A stretch of DNA of 64,000 nt from assembly GCF_018304945.1 (NCBI RefSeq), contig NZ_JAGQEE010000005.1, positions 62,001 through 126,000 of the forward strand. The letters run 5' to 3'. Of this stretch, positions 47,409 to 57,897 are shown one piece after another (the first letter of the stretch is position 1; each line of letters starts with the position of its first letter). The notes beneath the pieces were generated by a model. It saw only the letters and a list, made by a program, of their open reading frames with translations, was not told the DNA's origin and did no database searches. The position numbers were made by a program, and so were the translations under genes. The stretch comes from Collimonas humicola (GTDB taxonomy: Bacteria > Pseudomonadota > Gammaproteobacteria > Burkholderiales > Burkholderiaceae_D).

Positions 47409-47718
47409 ATCCGCAACGGGCGCAGCTAGCGACGCCGGGCAGATACGGATACAGGTCTGCTACGCCACACCCTCAATCCAGGCACTGAAGGAGTTGTCGG
47501 TGCCGGCGGGCACCTTGCTGCACGATGGCATCAAGCGCAGCGGCCTGCTGGAAGAGATACGCGAAATCGACCTCAGCTGCTGGCGCGTAGGCATCTACGG
47601 CAAACTGAAGGCGCTGGATACGGTGCTGCGCGACCGGGACCGGATCGAAATCTATCGGCCGCTGATTGCCGATCCGATGGAATCGAGGCGCAAGCGCGCC
47701 GACAAAAAAGCCCGCTAG
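47392..47718 (+). CDS. rnfH: RnfH family ubiquitin-like protein
   Basis: A 108-aa beta-grasp protein: IRIQVCYATPSIQALKELSVPAG begins the fold, and VGIYGKLKALDTVLRDRDRIEIYRPLIADPME is the RnfH/RatB signature. The role is unknown; in E. coli the gene was called ratB as putative partner of ratA. It overlaps the ratA 3' end; ATG 47392 or ATG 47401 could be the start, and neither has a clear ribosome-binding site. The stop codon lies inside the terminator that follows. Confidence 0.9.
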   Translation: MATMSESATGAASDAGQIRIQVCYATPSIQALKELSVPAGTLLHDGIKRSGLLEEIREIDLSCWRVGIYGKLKALDTVLRDRDRIEIYRPLIADPMESRRKRADKKAR

Positions 47719-47733
47719 GCAGCGGGCTTTTTT
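47704..47733. terminator. Bidirectional terminator after rnfH
   Basis: AAAAAAGCCCGCT (47704-47716), loop AGGC, AGCGGGCTTTTTT (47721-47733): a symmetric 13-bp stem able to stop both rnfH and the convergent DUF4124 gene. It includes the last codons of rnfH. Confidence 0.9.
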
Positions 47734-47748
47734 ACGCCATTCGATGCG

Positions 47749-48276
47749 TTATTGGCATTCGTTCAGGACGGCCCTGTTGTCAGCGGTCTGCTTCGCGCGC
47801 TGGTCATCGTTCATATAGGAACGCTGGCCGTTGGCGTCGGTCTGGGCGATGCGCGTGCCGGAATCCAGGGTGCGCTGGTTGGCGCGCGCGCGCGCGCAGT
47901 TTTCGGCCTTGTCCGAGGCTTGTTTGGCTTCCTGTGCGGTTTTCTTGTTCTTCTCGGCCTGCTCAGCCTTGCGTTTCTGATAGGCGGCGTCCTGCTCGGC
48001 TACGGTCGGAGGGGCAGCTTGGGCCGTTTTTGCATCTGCCGCGCTGTCAGCCGCGCCATCGCTTGCTTCGGTGCTGCCGATGCCGCGCGGCAGGCTTTGT
48101 CCCGGCGTCTTGAGAATCCGCTTGTTCGGCACCGAGGTCGGCGGCGGCATGTCTGAATACTGTTTCACGCCCTTTTCGTCCAGCCAGATGAATTGCGCCA
48201 GGGCAGAGGTCGCTACGCCCAGCAAGACTAGCGCAGCAGCGGTGGAGAAAACGTGTTTCAGGCGAATGGCATTCAT
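47749..48276 (-). CDS. DUF4124 domain protein, exported
   Basis: 175 aa from ATG 48276; AAGGA lies about seven bases upstream. A signal peptide (HVFSTAAALVLLGVATSALA) is followed by FIWLDEKGVKQYSDMPPPTSVPNKRI split by no gap, the DUF4124 core with its Trp and Tyr-Ser-Asp motif, then a long Ala/Lys/Gln-rich charged helix (~95-150, likely coiled coil). Probably periplasmic; function unknown. The reading frame runs 24 codons further upstream, without a plausible start. Divergent from guaB across 185 bases. Confidence 0.82.
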   Translation of the reverse strand: MNAIRLKHVFSTAAALVLLGVATSALAQFIWLDEKGVKQYSDMPPPTSVPNKRILKTPGQSLPRGIGSTEASDGAADSAADAKTAQAAPPTVAEQDAAYQKRKAEQAEKNKKTAQEAKQASDKAENCARARANQRTLDSGTRIAQTDANGQRSYMNDDQRAKQTADNRAVLNECQ

Positions 48277-48405
48277 TGCTAATCCTTGGAGCGGGAGGGT
48301 TTGTTGAATAGAAGCGCAGATTTCGCCATGATTCATCCGGCGTGTCAATCAAACGATAGTGCTTTGTGGAAATATTTTCTCCTGACCGCGTAAAATCACG
48401 CAAGG

Positions 48406-49922
<1,517 letters not shown>

Positions 49923-49954
49923 TAGCGGGGTTGTTCAGTGATCTAGTCCAGGAA

Positions 49955-49989
49955 CGCGCCACCTGCGGGGAAACCGCCGGTGGCGCGTG
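49955..49989. other. Strong GC-rich hairpin downstream of guaB
   Basis: ACGCGCCACC (49955-49964) pairs with GGTGGCGCGT (49980-49989), with an inner GCGG/CCGC stem around GGAAA. No T-run follows directly (GCACTTTAAAT), so it is either a weak terminator or a 3'-end stabilising structure. Confidence 0.6.
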
Positions 49990-49997
49990 CACTTTAA

Positions 49998-50107
49998 ATA
50001 GGACTTGCGTAAAACGGCCCCAGCGGCGTTGCTCCTCCTCGCCGTACTGTCTTCGTCGTCAGGGTTTGGCAAGCTCGTTGCAGGAACCGTTTTGCGCAAG
50101 TCCTATT
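49998..50107. mobile_element. MITE-like 110-bp inverted-repeat element between guaB and guaA
   Basis: A 21-base left end (AATAGGACTTGCGTAAAACGG, 49998-50018) given here by its start AATAGGACTTGCG, and its reverse complement at 50087-50107 (20 of 21 matching, one T/C difference), flank 68 bases with no coding capacity. The structure is that of a small non-autonomous transposable element or large palindromic repeat. No target-site duplication beyond the arms could be confirmed. Confidence 0.6.
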
Positions 50108-50150
50108 ACAGATTCTTATTTTTTGCTAAATCAGCCACCAGGCATCCATC

Positions 50151-51731
<1,581 letters not shown>

Positions 51732-51777
51732 TTTGATGCCTAGCGCTCGCTAGTACTCAACAGTAGTAAATGCCTGA

Positions 51778-51805
51778 AAGCCCGCGTAAATGCGGGCTTT
51801 TTTTC
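51778..51805 (+). terminator. Rho-independent terminator after guaA
   Basis: AAGCCCGC (51779-51786), loop GTAAAT, GCGGGCTT (51793-51800) followed by TTTTT. It closes the guaA unit 47 bases after the stop. Confidence 0.88.
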
Positions 51806-52352
51806 GCTTCATGGTTTTGCATTGACTGGCATGCCGAAGAGTCTATCGCTGGTTCGACAAAATAACCCCAGCCAGACCTAGGCCATTTAAGACAAAGCAT
51901 GGCTGTTTCAGCCAACCAGCATGGCGGTATTTGACAAGGTCGAATAACTTGCCGATGGGCGCCGGCAAATCTGGCCCGCCGTCAACGCCAAGCAGATTTC
52001 ATGGGTTCTGAAACTGCGCCGCCGGGCCGCCGGCTGTGCCGGTTTCAGCAACTGAGATAACTCTCTTTTCTGCACGTCCTCGGCAATCATCGTCGTTTCA
52101 ATTTTTCTTCAACGGATATCTTCCTGGGCCGGCGACGCGTACAGGATGGGTTTCTAGTTGATTTTTCCCGATCTCTCCTAGGTGTTTTGTCCTGCCCATT
52201 CCGGACTAAAAGAGCCAGTCGGTCCTGCTTAAATAGGGACTGATCGTCCATGTACTTGTTTTTTCGGCTACCTATACTCGTTTCAAGGATGCAGGGATTG
52301 CAGTCCGATTGAAAATCGAGTCGAACCATGAACAACCCAAATGGAGAAGAGC
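51806..52352. other. Gene-poor spacer ahead of the Tad pilus locus
   Basis: 547 bases without a credible gene. The short frames here (60-82 codons, minus strand) have no ribosome-binding site, no recognisable motif and unusual composition for this chromosome. The sequence is more AT-rich than its surroundings and precedes the first pilus gene, so the Tad promoter is expected here. TATACT at 52273-52278 is a possible -10, but no matching -35 was found. Confidence 0.5.
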
Positions 52353-52499
52353 ATGCGATTAATCGACGAACTATCGCATGCCCTCAAGCGTTTCTTCAAG
52401 AGAGAGGACGGTGCGTCCCTTATCGAGTGCGCACTGATCGGAGCACTTGTCATTGTGGTCTGCACGCTGGTGCTGCTCGCCTTGGCGAAGAATGTGTAA
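52353..52499 (+). CDS. Short atypical Flp-type (type IVb) prepilin
   Basis: A 48-residue frame with GGAG six bases before its ATG. The basic N terminus MRLIDELSHALKRFFKRED is followed by G|ASLIECALIG, the type IVb prepilin cleavage region with Glu at +5, then one hydrophobic helix (ALVIVVCTLVLLALAKNV). Typical Flp proteins have Glu-Tyr at +5/+6; here Tyr is replaced by Cys and a second Cys lies in the helix. It has none of the C-terminal Cys-containing tail of the two flp genes at 56.1-56.6 kb. It lies 71 bases before cpaA. It could be a minor pilin, a pseudopilin or a decayed copy. Confidence 0.75.
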   Translation: MRLIDELSHALKRFFKREDGASLIECALIGALVIVVCTLVLLALAKNV

Positions 52500-52570
52500 A
52501 AGGACGTCTTGGACGCAGGCCGTAACCGGTTACCGGTCACGTTTCATTTGCATCGCTACTGAGAGAGATC

Positions 52571-53155
52571 ATGCAAGCATTCCAGTCACTACTCGAACTT
52601 CTCGGCATGCTCGTCATGGATCCTCGCACGGGTGTCTTGATTGCTTTGCTGGTCGTTGCTTCAATCTGCGATTTCCGGTTCTACAGGATTCCGAATTGGC
52701 TAACGGCAAGCGGCACGGCATTCGGCTTGATTTACAACACGATGGTTCCCATTTCGCTGCACATCGGTGTTTTATGGGCATTCGAGGGTCTGTTGCTTGG
52801 TTTGCTCATGACATTGCCGCTGTATGTGCTCAAGGTCATGGGAGCGGGGGATGTAAAGCTGATGGCCATGGTCGGCGCATTCCTGGGTGTCCCCGCAATA
52901 TTTTATGCGGCCATATCCACCTTTATTGTCGGCGGGATCTTTGCCTTGGGATTCGCGCTGTTTCACAGAGCCTTGGGACGGATGCTGGGCAACGTAAAGA
53001 ATATCGCGCAGACCATGATGCTGTCGGCAATCGGGGGCATCAAGCCGGAAATCCGCCTGGAAGCAAGCCAGTCGGTAGGGAAGCTGCCCTATGGCATCAG
53101 CATCGGCATAGGCGCCACAGGCTATATGGTGGCACGGCAACTAGGTTATTTGTAG
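52571..53155 (+). CDS. cpaA: Flp prepilin peptidase CpaA/TadV (A24 family)
   Basis: A 194-aa multi-helix inner-membrane aspartic protease that removes the leader from Flp prepilins. The two catalytic Asp residues are in SICDFRFYRIPN and in the GxGD motif of VMGAGDVKLMAM. Like other Tad peptidases it lacks the N-terminal methylase domain of PilD. About six helices are visible. It starts the assembly genes of the locus, 24-30 bases before cpaB. Confidence 0.92.
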   Translation: MQAFQSLLELLGMLVMDPRTGVLIALLVVASICDFRFYRIPNWLTASGTAFGLIYNTMVPISLHIGVLWAFEGLLLGLLMTLPLYVLKVMGAGDVKLMAMVGAFLGVPAIFYAAISTFIVGGIFALGFALFHRALGRMLGNVKNIAQTMMLSAIGGIKPEIRLEASQSVGKLPYGISIGIGATGYMVARQLGYL

Positions 53156-53185
53156 CTTGCAAAACAAACCTGACTGGGATTGAAA

Positions 53186-54025
53186 ATGAAAAACGTCAAA
53201 GCAATCGGATTGCTCATGCTGGCAGCGCTGATCGGTCTGGGAGCCGCTGTATACGCGGCAGGGTGGGTGTCGAGGCAAGGCAATATCGCATCCAATAAAG
53301 TCGTGATCGCGGCGTCCGACATCGAACTGGGAAGCCGGATCAATGCACAGATGCTGTCGACCGTCGACTGGCCGAGCGGATCGGTGCCCGCCGGCGCTTT
53401 CAAGGAAATCAAGGATTTGCAGGATCGGGTGGTGAAAGTCGGTGTGCTGCGCGGTGAGGCAATCCTCGACGGCAAGCTGGCGCCGGTTGGCACGCAAGGA
53501 GGGCTCTCCGCGGTGATTGCCGAAGGCAAGCGGGCAATGACGGTCAGGGTCAATGACGTGGTTGGCGTGGCTGGATTCGCGCTTCCAGGCAACTATGTAG
53601 ACGTCGTGGTGAACGCGCAGCAGGACAAGAGCAAGGGGGAAGAAGGCAAGCAGATCAGCAAGACCGTGCTGGAACACGTACTGGTGCTGGCTGTGGCGCA
53701 GGAAGCCGGCCGCGACGATACCAAGCCTAAGGTGGTCAGCGCGGTGACGCTTGAGCTGACGCTGGAGGATTCGGAAAAGCTGGACCTGGCGCGCAGCGTC
53801 GGCACGCTGTCGCTGGTGCTGCGCAACCAGGTGGACAAGAACACGGTAACCACCACAGGCATCACCAAGAACCAGCTGTTCGGAGAACCTGCGGAACAGA
53901 TCGCATTGCCGATTAAAGTCGCGACCGCCAGGCCCAGGGTGGCGCGCAGCAAACCGGCAATGGCGCCAGCCTCGGAATGCGTCGAGGTAATCCAGAACGG
54001 CAGCCGGGCGCTCAACTGTTTTTAA
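53186..54025 (+). CDS. cpaB: Flp pilus assembly protein CpaB/RcpC
   Basis: About 279 aa. An N-terminal membrane anchor (AIGLLMLAALIGLGAAVYAAGWV) is followed by a SAF domain (~40-105: VVIAASDIELGSRINAQML, LRGEAILDGKLAP) and the CpaB/RcpC domain (GKRAMTVRVNDVVGVAGFALPGNYVDVV). It acts in the periplasm, stabilising or gating the secretin. The frame is open from a TTG at 53180, but ATG 53186 gives the usual MKNVKAIG start. cpaC follows after 26 bases. Confidence 0.92.
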   Translation: MKNVKAIGLLMLAALIGLGAAVYAAGWVSRQGNIASNKVVIAASDIELGSRINAQMLSTVDWPSGSVPAGAFKEIKDLQDRVVKVGVLRGEAILDGKLAPVGTQGGLSAVIAEGKRAMTVRVNDVVGVAGFALPGNYVDVVVNAQQDKSKGEEGKQISKTVLEHVLVLAVAQEAGRDDTKPKVVSAVTLELTLEDSEKLDLARSVGTLSLVLRNQVDKNTVTTTGITKNQLFGEPAEQIALPIKVATARPRVARSKPAMAPASECVEVIQNGSRALNCF

Positions 54026-54051
54026 ATAAAATAATCTAGGGAGCAGTTCAA

Positions 54052-55656
54052 GTGAACAATAACTACAGAAATGTGATTTTCTTCGCTGCGCTGGCCTTGT
54101 CCAATGGTGCGTTCGCGGCCAGCGCGCCTTTCATTAACCAGGCTTCAGGCTCTTCCGTCCTGAAACCATGCGGATCTGTGACGGTCGACCCCGTCACTTA
54201 CGTCACTCTTGGCAAATCGAAGGTCATCGGCCTGGACATCCGCGCAGCGCGGATGCTGGTCGGCGGCCAGTCTTCCAGCCGTGCGGGCCGGCCGGTGGCT
54301 TCGAATGACAAGAACGCGCCGCCGGCGCCGGCGAATGCGCCACCGGCTCCGCCGCAGGCGGCTTCGGACGGCGTGGCGGACGTGGATATCACGCTGCTCA
54401 GTCCTACCGAACTGTTCTTTCTCGGGAAGAAGGCCGGATCGATGAATGTGGTCTTGCAAAGCGCCGACGGACGCTGCGTCATCAAGGACATCGTCGTTAC
54501 GATCGATCCTGAAACCTTGCAATCGAAGCTGACCGAATTGATGCCTGAAGAAACCGGGATCAAGGTGCGAGGCGCGGAAAATGCATTGGTGCTGACCGGC
54601 AAGGTGAGCGATGCCGCCAAGCTCGATGAAGCCATCAGCCTGGCCACTGCCTACGGCGACGGCAAGAAGGTGGTCAACATGCTGCGCATCATGACGCCGC
54701 AGCAGGTCATGCTGGAAGTGAAGATCGCCGAAGTCAGCAAGACGCTGCTCGACAAGCTCGGGTCCAGCGTCAGCCTGACCCGTCCCAGCAGCGGCGGAGG
54801 GAGCGTCTATTCCTTGCTGTCCAATTTCCTCAGCAATGGCGGCGGCCTGCTGCAGGCCTTGAAGATAGGCAGGACAGCGGTAAATCTCGACGGTCAAAAG
54901 GATGACGGCCTGGTGCGGGTGCTGGCTGAGCCCAACATCATGGCCATCAGCGGCCAGCAGGCCAGTTTCCTGTCGGGCGGCAAGATTTTCATTCCCGTAT
55001 CCCAGACCAACAACGCTGGCGTGCCCACCATCACGCTGGAAGAAAAGGAATTCGGCATCGGCGTGAAGTTCACCCCCACGGTGCTGGACGGCACCCGCAT
55101 CAACCTGAAGATGATCTCGGAAGTATCGGATCTGTCGCAGCTCGGTTCGCCGTTCACGACTGTCGGCGGCGTCACTGCGGTGCTGCCATCGCTCACGGTG
55201 CGGCGGGCGGACACCACCGTGCAGCTCAACGACGGACAAAGCTTCGCCATTGCCGGCCTGATCAAGAACAATGTCACGGAAACTATGAAGCGCTTCCCCG
55301 GCCTGGGCGAGGTGCCGGTCCTGGGGGCGCTGTTCAGGAGTTCCGAGTTCCAGACCGACCAGACGGAACTGCTGTTCGTGATTACGCCGCATCTGGTGAA
55401 GCCGCTGGCGGAAGTACCTGCGCTGCCAACGGATAATCATGTTGTGCCTAGCCGTGCGGCAGTCTATTTCAACGGCAGCGTGGAAGGTTCGGCTCCAGCA
55501 CAAGCTCCTGCCCAAGCCCAAGCCCAAGCCCAAGCCCAAGCCCAAGCCCAAGCCCAAGCCCAAGCCCAAGCCCAAGCCCAAGTTCCGGCTCCGGTTCCTG
55601 CGCCAGCCCCGGCAGCCGGTTCTGAAGACGCCGCCGCAACTACTGCAGCCAAATAA
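54052..55656 (+). CDS. cpaC: Flp pilus outer-membrane secretin CpaC/RcpA
   Basis: 534 aa, GTG start with AGGGAG upstream. A signal peptide (NVIFFAALALSNGAFA) precedes the N0/BON-like domains (~35-215: KSKVIGLDIRAARML, GAENALVLTGKVSDAA) and the secretin domain (~225-450: VMLEVKIAEVSKTLLDKLG, VLAEPNIMAISGQQASFLSGG, LTVRRADTTVQLNDGQSFAIAG, ELLFVITPHLVKPL). It forms the outer-membrane channel for the pilus. The C terminus carries a Pro/Ala/Gln tail with twelve Ala-Gln units, encoded by a hexanucleotide repeat. Confidence 0.94.
   Translation: MNNNYRNVIFFAALALSNGAFAASAPFINQASGSSVLKPCGSVTVDPVTYVTLGKSKVIGLDIRAARMLVGGQSSSRAGRPVASNDKNAPPAPANAPPAPPQAASDGVADVDITLLSPTELFFLGKKAGSMNVVLQSADGRCVIKDIVVTIDPETLQSKLTELMPEETGIKVRGAENALVLTGKVSDAAKLDEAISLATAYGDGKKVVNMLRIMTPQQVMLEVKIAEVSKTLLDKLGSSVSLTRPSSGGGSVYSLLSNFLSNGGGLLQALKIGRTAVNLDGQKDDGLVRVLAEPNIMAISGQQASFLSGGKIFIPVSQTNNAGVPTITLEEKEFGIGVKFTPTVLDGTRINLKMISEVSDLSQLGSPFTTVGGVTAVLPSLTVRRADTTVQLNDGQSFAIAGLIKNNVTETMKRFPGLGEVPVLGALFRSSEFQTDQTELLFVITPHLVKPLAEVPALPTDNHVVPSRAAVYFNGSVEGSAPAQAPAQAQAQAQAQAQAQAQAQAQAQAQVPAPVPAPAPAAGSEDAAATTAAK
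55510..55581 (+). repeat. Hexanucleotide repeat (GCCCAA)12 inside cpaC
   Basis: Twelve exact consecutive copies of GCCCAA encode (Ala-Gln)12 in the C-terminal tail of the secretin. Gain or loss of units keeps the reading frame, so the tail length may vary between strains. Confidence 0.9.
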
Positions 55657-55667
55657 GAGGAAAGTCC

Positions 55668-55940
55668 ATGAACAAGCTCGCAATCGCACTGTTGCTGGTC
55701 CTGACAGCAGGCTGCTCGACGGTTACCCCCAACTACGACGCCAAGTTCGGCGAAGCCGTACGCACTGCCAAACTCAAGATGATCATCAATCCCGACGCCG
55801 GCAAGAATCCGGACCAGGTGGCGGGCATGGATGGCAAAGCGGCCAGGGAGGCCATCAATCTCTATCAGGGAAGCTTCAAGGCGCCGCCGCCGACGGTCAA
55901 CGTCATCAATATCGGCGGCAGCCTTGGCGCCTCCCAGTAA
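55668..55940 (+). CDS. Small Tad-locus lipoprotein
   Basis: 90 aa. MNKLAIALLLVLTAGCSTV is a lipoprotein signal with lipobox LTAG-C (lipidated Cys at residue 16); Ser at +2 suggests sorting to the outer membrane. The rest is polar (FGEAVRTAKLKMIINPDAGKNP, MDGKAAREAINLYQGSF) with no domain I can name with certainty. Position directly after the secretin gene (11-base gap, AGAGGAAAG ribosome-binding site) suggests a pilotin or secretin accessory role, as for RcpB/TadD-type lipoproteins elsewhere. Confidence 0.8.
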   Translation: MNKLAIALLLVLTAGCSTVTPNYDAKFGEAVRTAKLKMIINPDAGKNPDQVAGMDGKAAREAINLYQGSFKAPPPTVNVINIGGSLGASQ

Positions 55941-56104
55941 CGCCGGAATGATGCATCGCCGATTTGAATGATGGAGGCAGCAGGATAAGCTGCCAGTGGC
56001 AAAGGGAGTCCTTTTTTGCGGGTTTTTGCAGGGGAAGCAGGTTGTAGCCAAGCAGTACCAGAGCAGTAAATTTCGATTCACACTTAATCTGAAGGGGTAA
56101 AGAA

Positions 56105-56314
56105 ATGAACGCTAATCTTAAATTAATCAAGCATTCCGTCCGTTCCTTCGCACAAGACGAAGAAGGCGCCCAAGTCGTCGAATACGCGTTGATCATCGCT
56201 GTCGTGTCGATTGCGCTGGTCGTGGCATTGAAGGCGCTTACGGCCAACGGCGGCGGTTTCGCGACTTTTATTACTCGCGTCACAAACTGCCTGACGACAG
56301 CGACATGCGCTTGA
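56105..56314 (+). CDS. flp: Flp type IVb major prepilin, copy 1
   Basis: 69 aa. The leader MNANLKLIKHSVRSFAQDEEG ends at the CpaA cleavage site G|AQVVEYALI with Glu-Tyr at +5/+6, then a hydrophobic helix (IIAVVSIALVVALKAL) and a short tail with two Cys (TNCLTTATCA). This is the canonical Flp pilin layout. AAGGGG lies upstream of the ATG. The 164-base spacer before it holds a GGCAGC/GCTGCC hairpin (55976-55994) and a T-run at 56012, and may contain a flp promoter, as pilins need high expression. Confidence 0.93.
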   Translation: MNANLKLIKHSVRSFAQDEEGAQVVEYALIIAVVSIALVVALKALTANGGGFATFITRVTNCLTTATCA

Positions 56315-56379
56315 TCTCAGTTGGTGTCGGCGAGGCGGCCGTACGGCCGGCTCGTCTACCAGTTCAAAAGGAGATTGTC

Positions 56380-56556
56380 ATGTTTTATCAATTCTTGCAG
56401 GACGAAGACGGCGCCCAGGTCGTCGAGTACGCATTGATCATTGCTGTCGTATCCATAGCACTGGTCATAGCGCTCCAAGCTCTGACCACAGGCAACAGCT
56501 TTTCGAGTTTCATTACTCGCGTAGCAACCTGCCTGACGGGCGGGACCTGTACTTGA
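56380..56556 (+). CDS. flp: Flp type IVb prepilin, copy 2
   Basis: 58 aa from ATG 56380, set by AAGGAG six bases upstream; the open frame extends 25 codons further into copy 1 but without a start signal. After a short leader MFYQFLQDEDG comes AQVVEYALIIAVVSIALVIA, nearly identical to copy 1, then TGNSFSSFITRVATCLTGGTCT with the same two-Cys tail. A recent tandem duplication of flp is evident; the leader lengths differ. Its stop overlaps the open frame of the next gene. Confidence 0.92.
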   Translation: MFYQFLQDEDGAQVVEYALIIAVVSIALVIALQALTTGNSFSSFITRVATCLTGGTCT

Positions 56557-56603
56557 TTTTTGCCAAAATCGAAATCCCGAAAAACCTATTAAAAGGCATT
56601 ATC

Positions 56604-57887
56604 GTGGACCGTATTGTTATCCAGCGCCAGTATCGTCGCCAGAGCGGGGCCGTGATAGTTACCGTATCGCTCGTCCTGCTGTTTTTGCTGGGCTTCATGG
56701 CCATTGCCTTGGACTTTGGCCATCTTTTTGTCGTGAAAACAGAGCTGCAGACGGCGATGGACAGTTGTGCGCTGGCGGCTGCGCAAGAGCTTGACGGCGA
56801 GGGCACCGCGCTGACGCGGGCCACCAATGCCGGCATTACCGCCGGCAACCTGAATAATGTCAATTTCCAGTCCGTCACATGGAGTGGCAAAGGCATGGTG
56901 ACAGCTACGGATATCAGTTTCAAGGATGCCGCCTATGGCGCCACTACCGTTGCGGCGAACGCCAGATATGCGCAATGCCAGCATACGCAATCGGGCGTGA
57001 ACATGTGGCTGCTGCAGTCCATGGGGGCTTTTTCCGGCAACACGGCTGCTTACAAGAATACCCAAAATGTGCTGGCGTCCGCGGTAGCGGTTCGTGCCAG
57101 CGCCCAGACCACTTGCCCGGTTCCGGTCGGGCTCAAGCCCAAGACGGGCGGGACTGCGCCGAATTACGGATTCCAGGTCGGCGAGTGGGTCACCATGATC
57201 GGCAACGGGACGGCGGTTAATGGTGAAATGGGTTGGTACAACTTGAACGGCAGCACGAATGCCAGCGAGACAAAGACGGAACTTGGCGAACCAGGATATT
57301 GCGGCACCAAGCTAGGCGACACATTGGGAACGCCGGGCATCCAGTCTTCTGTGGACACTGTATGGAATTACCGCTTCGGCATTTACAAGAACAATGATCC
57401 CGGCCCCAGCGTCGATCATCCGGATTTTTCAGGCTACGCGTATACCTCGGCCAATTGGACCAACGCAGTCCCGCAAAACGCCTGGTCGGGAACGCCGGCA
57501 GCGGGCTCGGATCCGAGTGCAGCCAGTTTCACGACGAAACGTGCGGCCTTTGCCTCTTATGACGATACAGGAACCAGCGTGAGCAAAGGGGACACCATTA
57601 CAGGCTTGAGTATGAAAGGCGGTTTCAAGACACTGGCCACGCCAGGCGCCGGCGGACAGCACAATTTGTATGGCTTTAGCAGAAGGCTGGTGACCGCGCC
57701 GGTTGTCGACGCCTCGAATAAGGTGATTGATTACGCATGCATGTTCATGCTGCAACCGTTGAGCGGACCGACAGTATCCGTGCAATTGGAATACCGGGGC
57801 AATGCCGGCGCCGTGGGCAGCCCATGTACGACGAATGGCTTGGCCGGCGGTTCGGCCGGCCCGCTGGTGCCGGTTCTAGTGCGATAG
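56604..57887 (+). CDS. tadG: TadG-like pilus assembly protein
   Basis: About 427 aa from GTG 56604 (AAAAGG seven bases upstream); a TTG at 56553 is in frame but overlaps flp. The N-terminal TadG/Flp helix QSGAVIVTVSLVLLFLLGFMAIALDFGHLF, broken here only for reading as QSGAVIVTVSLV and LGFMAIALDFGHLF, is followed by the family stretch KTELQTAMDSCALAAAQELDG and a large, Gly/Thr/Asn-rich exported domain with six or more Cys. No von Willebrand MIDAS motif was seen. It is probably a minor pilin-like component of the Tad machine. Confidence 0.86.
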   Translation: MDRIVIQRQYRRQSGAVIVTVSLVLLFLLGFMAIALDFGHLFVVKTELQTAMDSCALAAAQELDGEGTALTRATNAGITAGNLNNVNFQSVTWSGKGMVTATDISFKDAAYGATTVAANARYAQCQHTQSGVNMWLLQSMGAFSGNTAAYKNTQNVLASAVAVRASAQTTCPVPVGLKPKTGGTAPNYGFQVGEWVTMIGNGTAVNGEMGWYNLNGSTNASETKTELGEPGYCGTKLGDTLGTPGIQSSVDTVWNYRFGIYKNNDPGPSVDHPDFSGYAYTSANWTNAVPQNAWSGTPAAGSDPSAASFTTKRAAFASYDDTGTSVSKGDTITGLSMKGGFKTLATPGAGGQHNLYGFSRRLVTAPVVDASNKVIDYACMFMLQPLSGPTVSVQLEYRGNAGAVGSPCTTNGLAGGSAGPLVPVLVR

Positions 57888-57897
57888 GAGAGCAGTC

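Noticed and set aside
55510..55581. CRISPR-like array
   Set aside because: The repeat unit is six bases with no spacers and lies in frame inside a secretin gene; it is a microsatellite.
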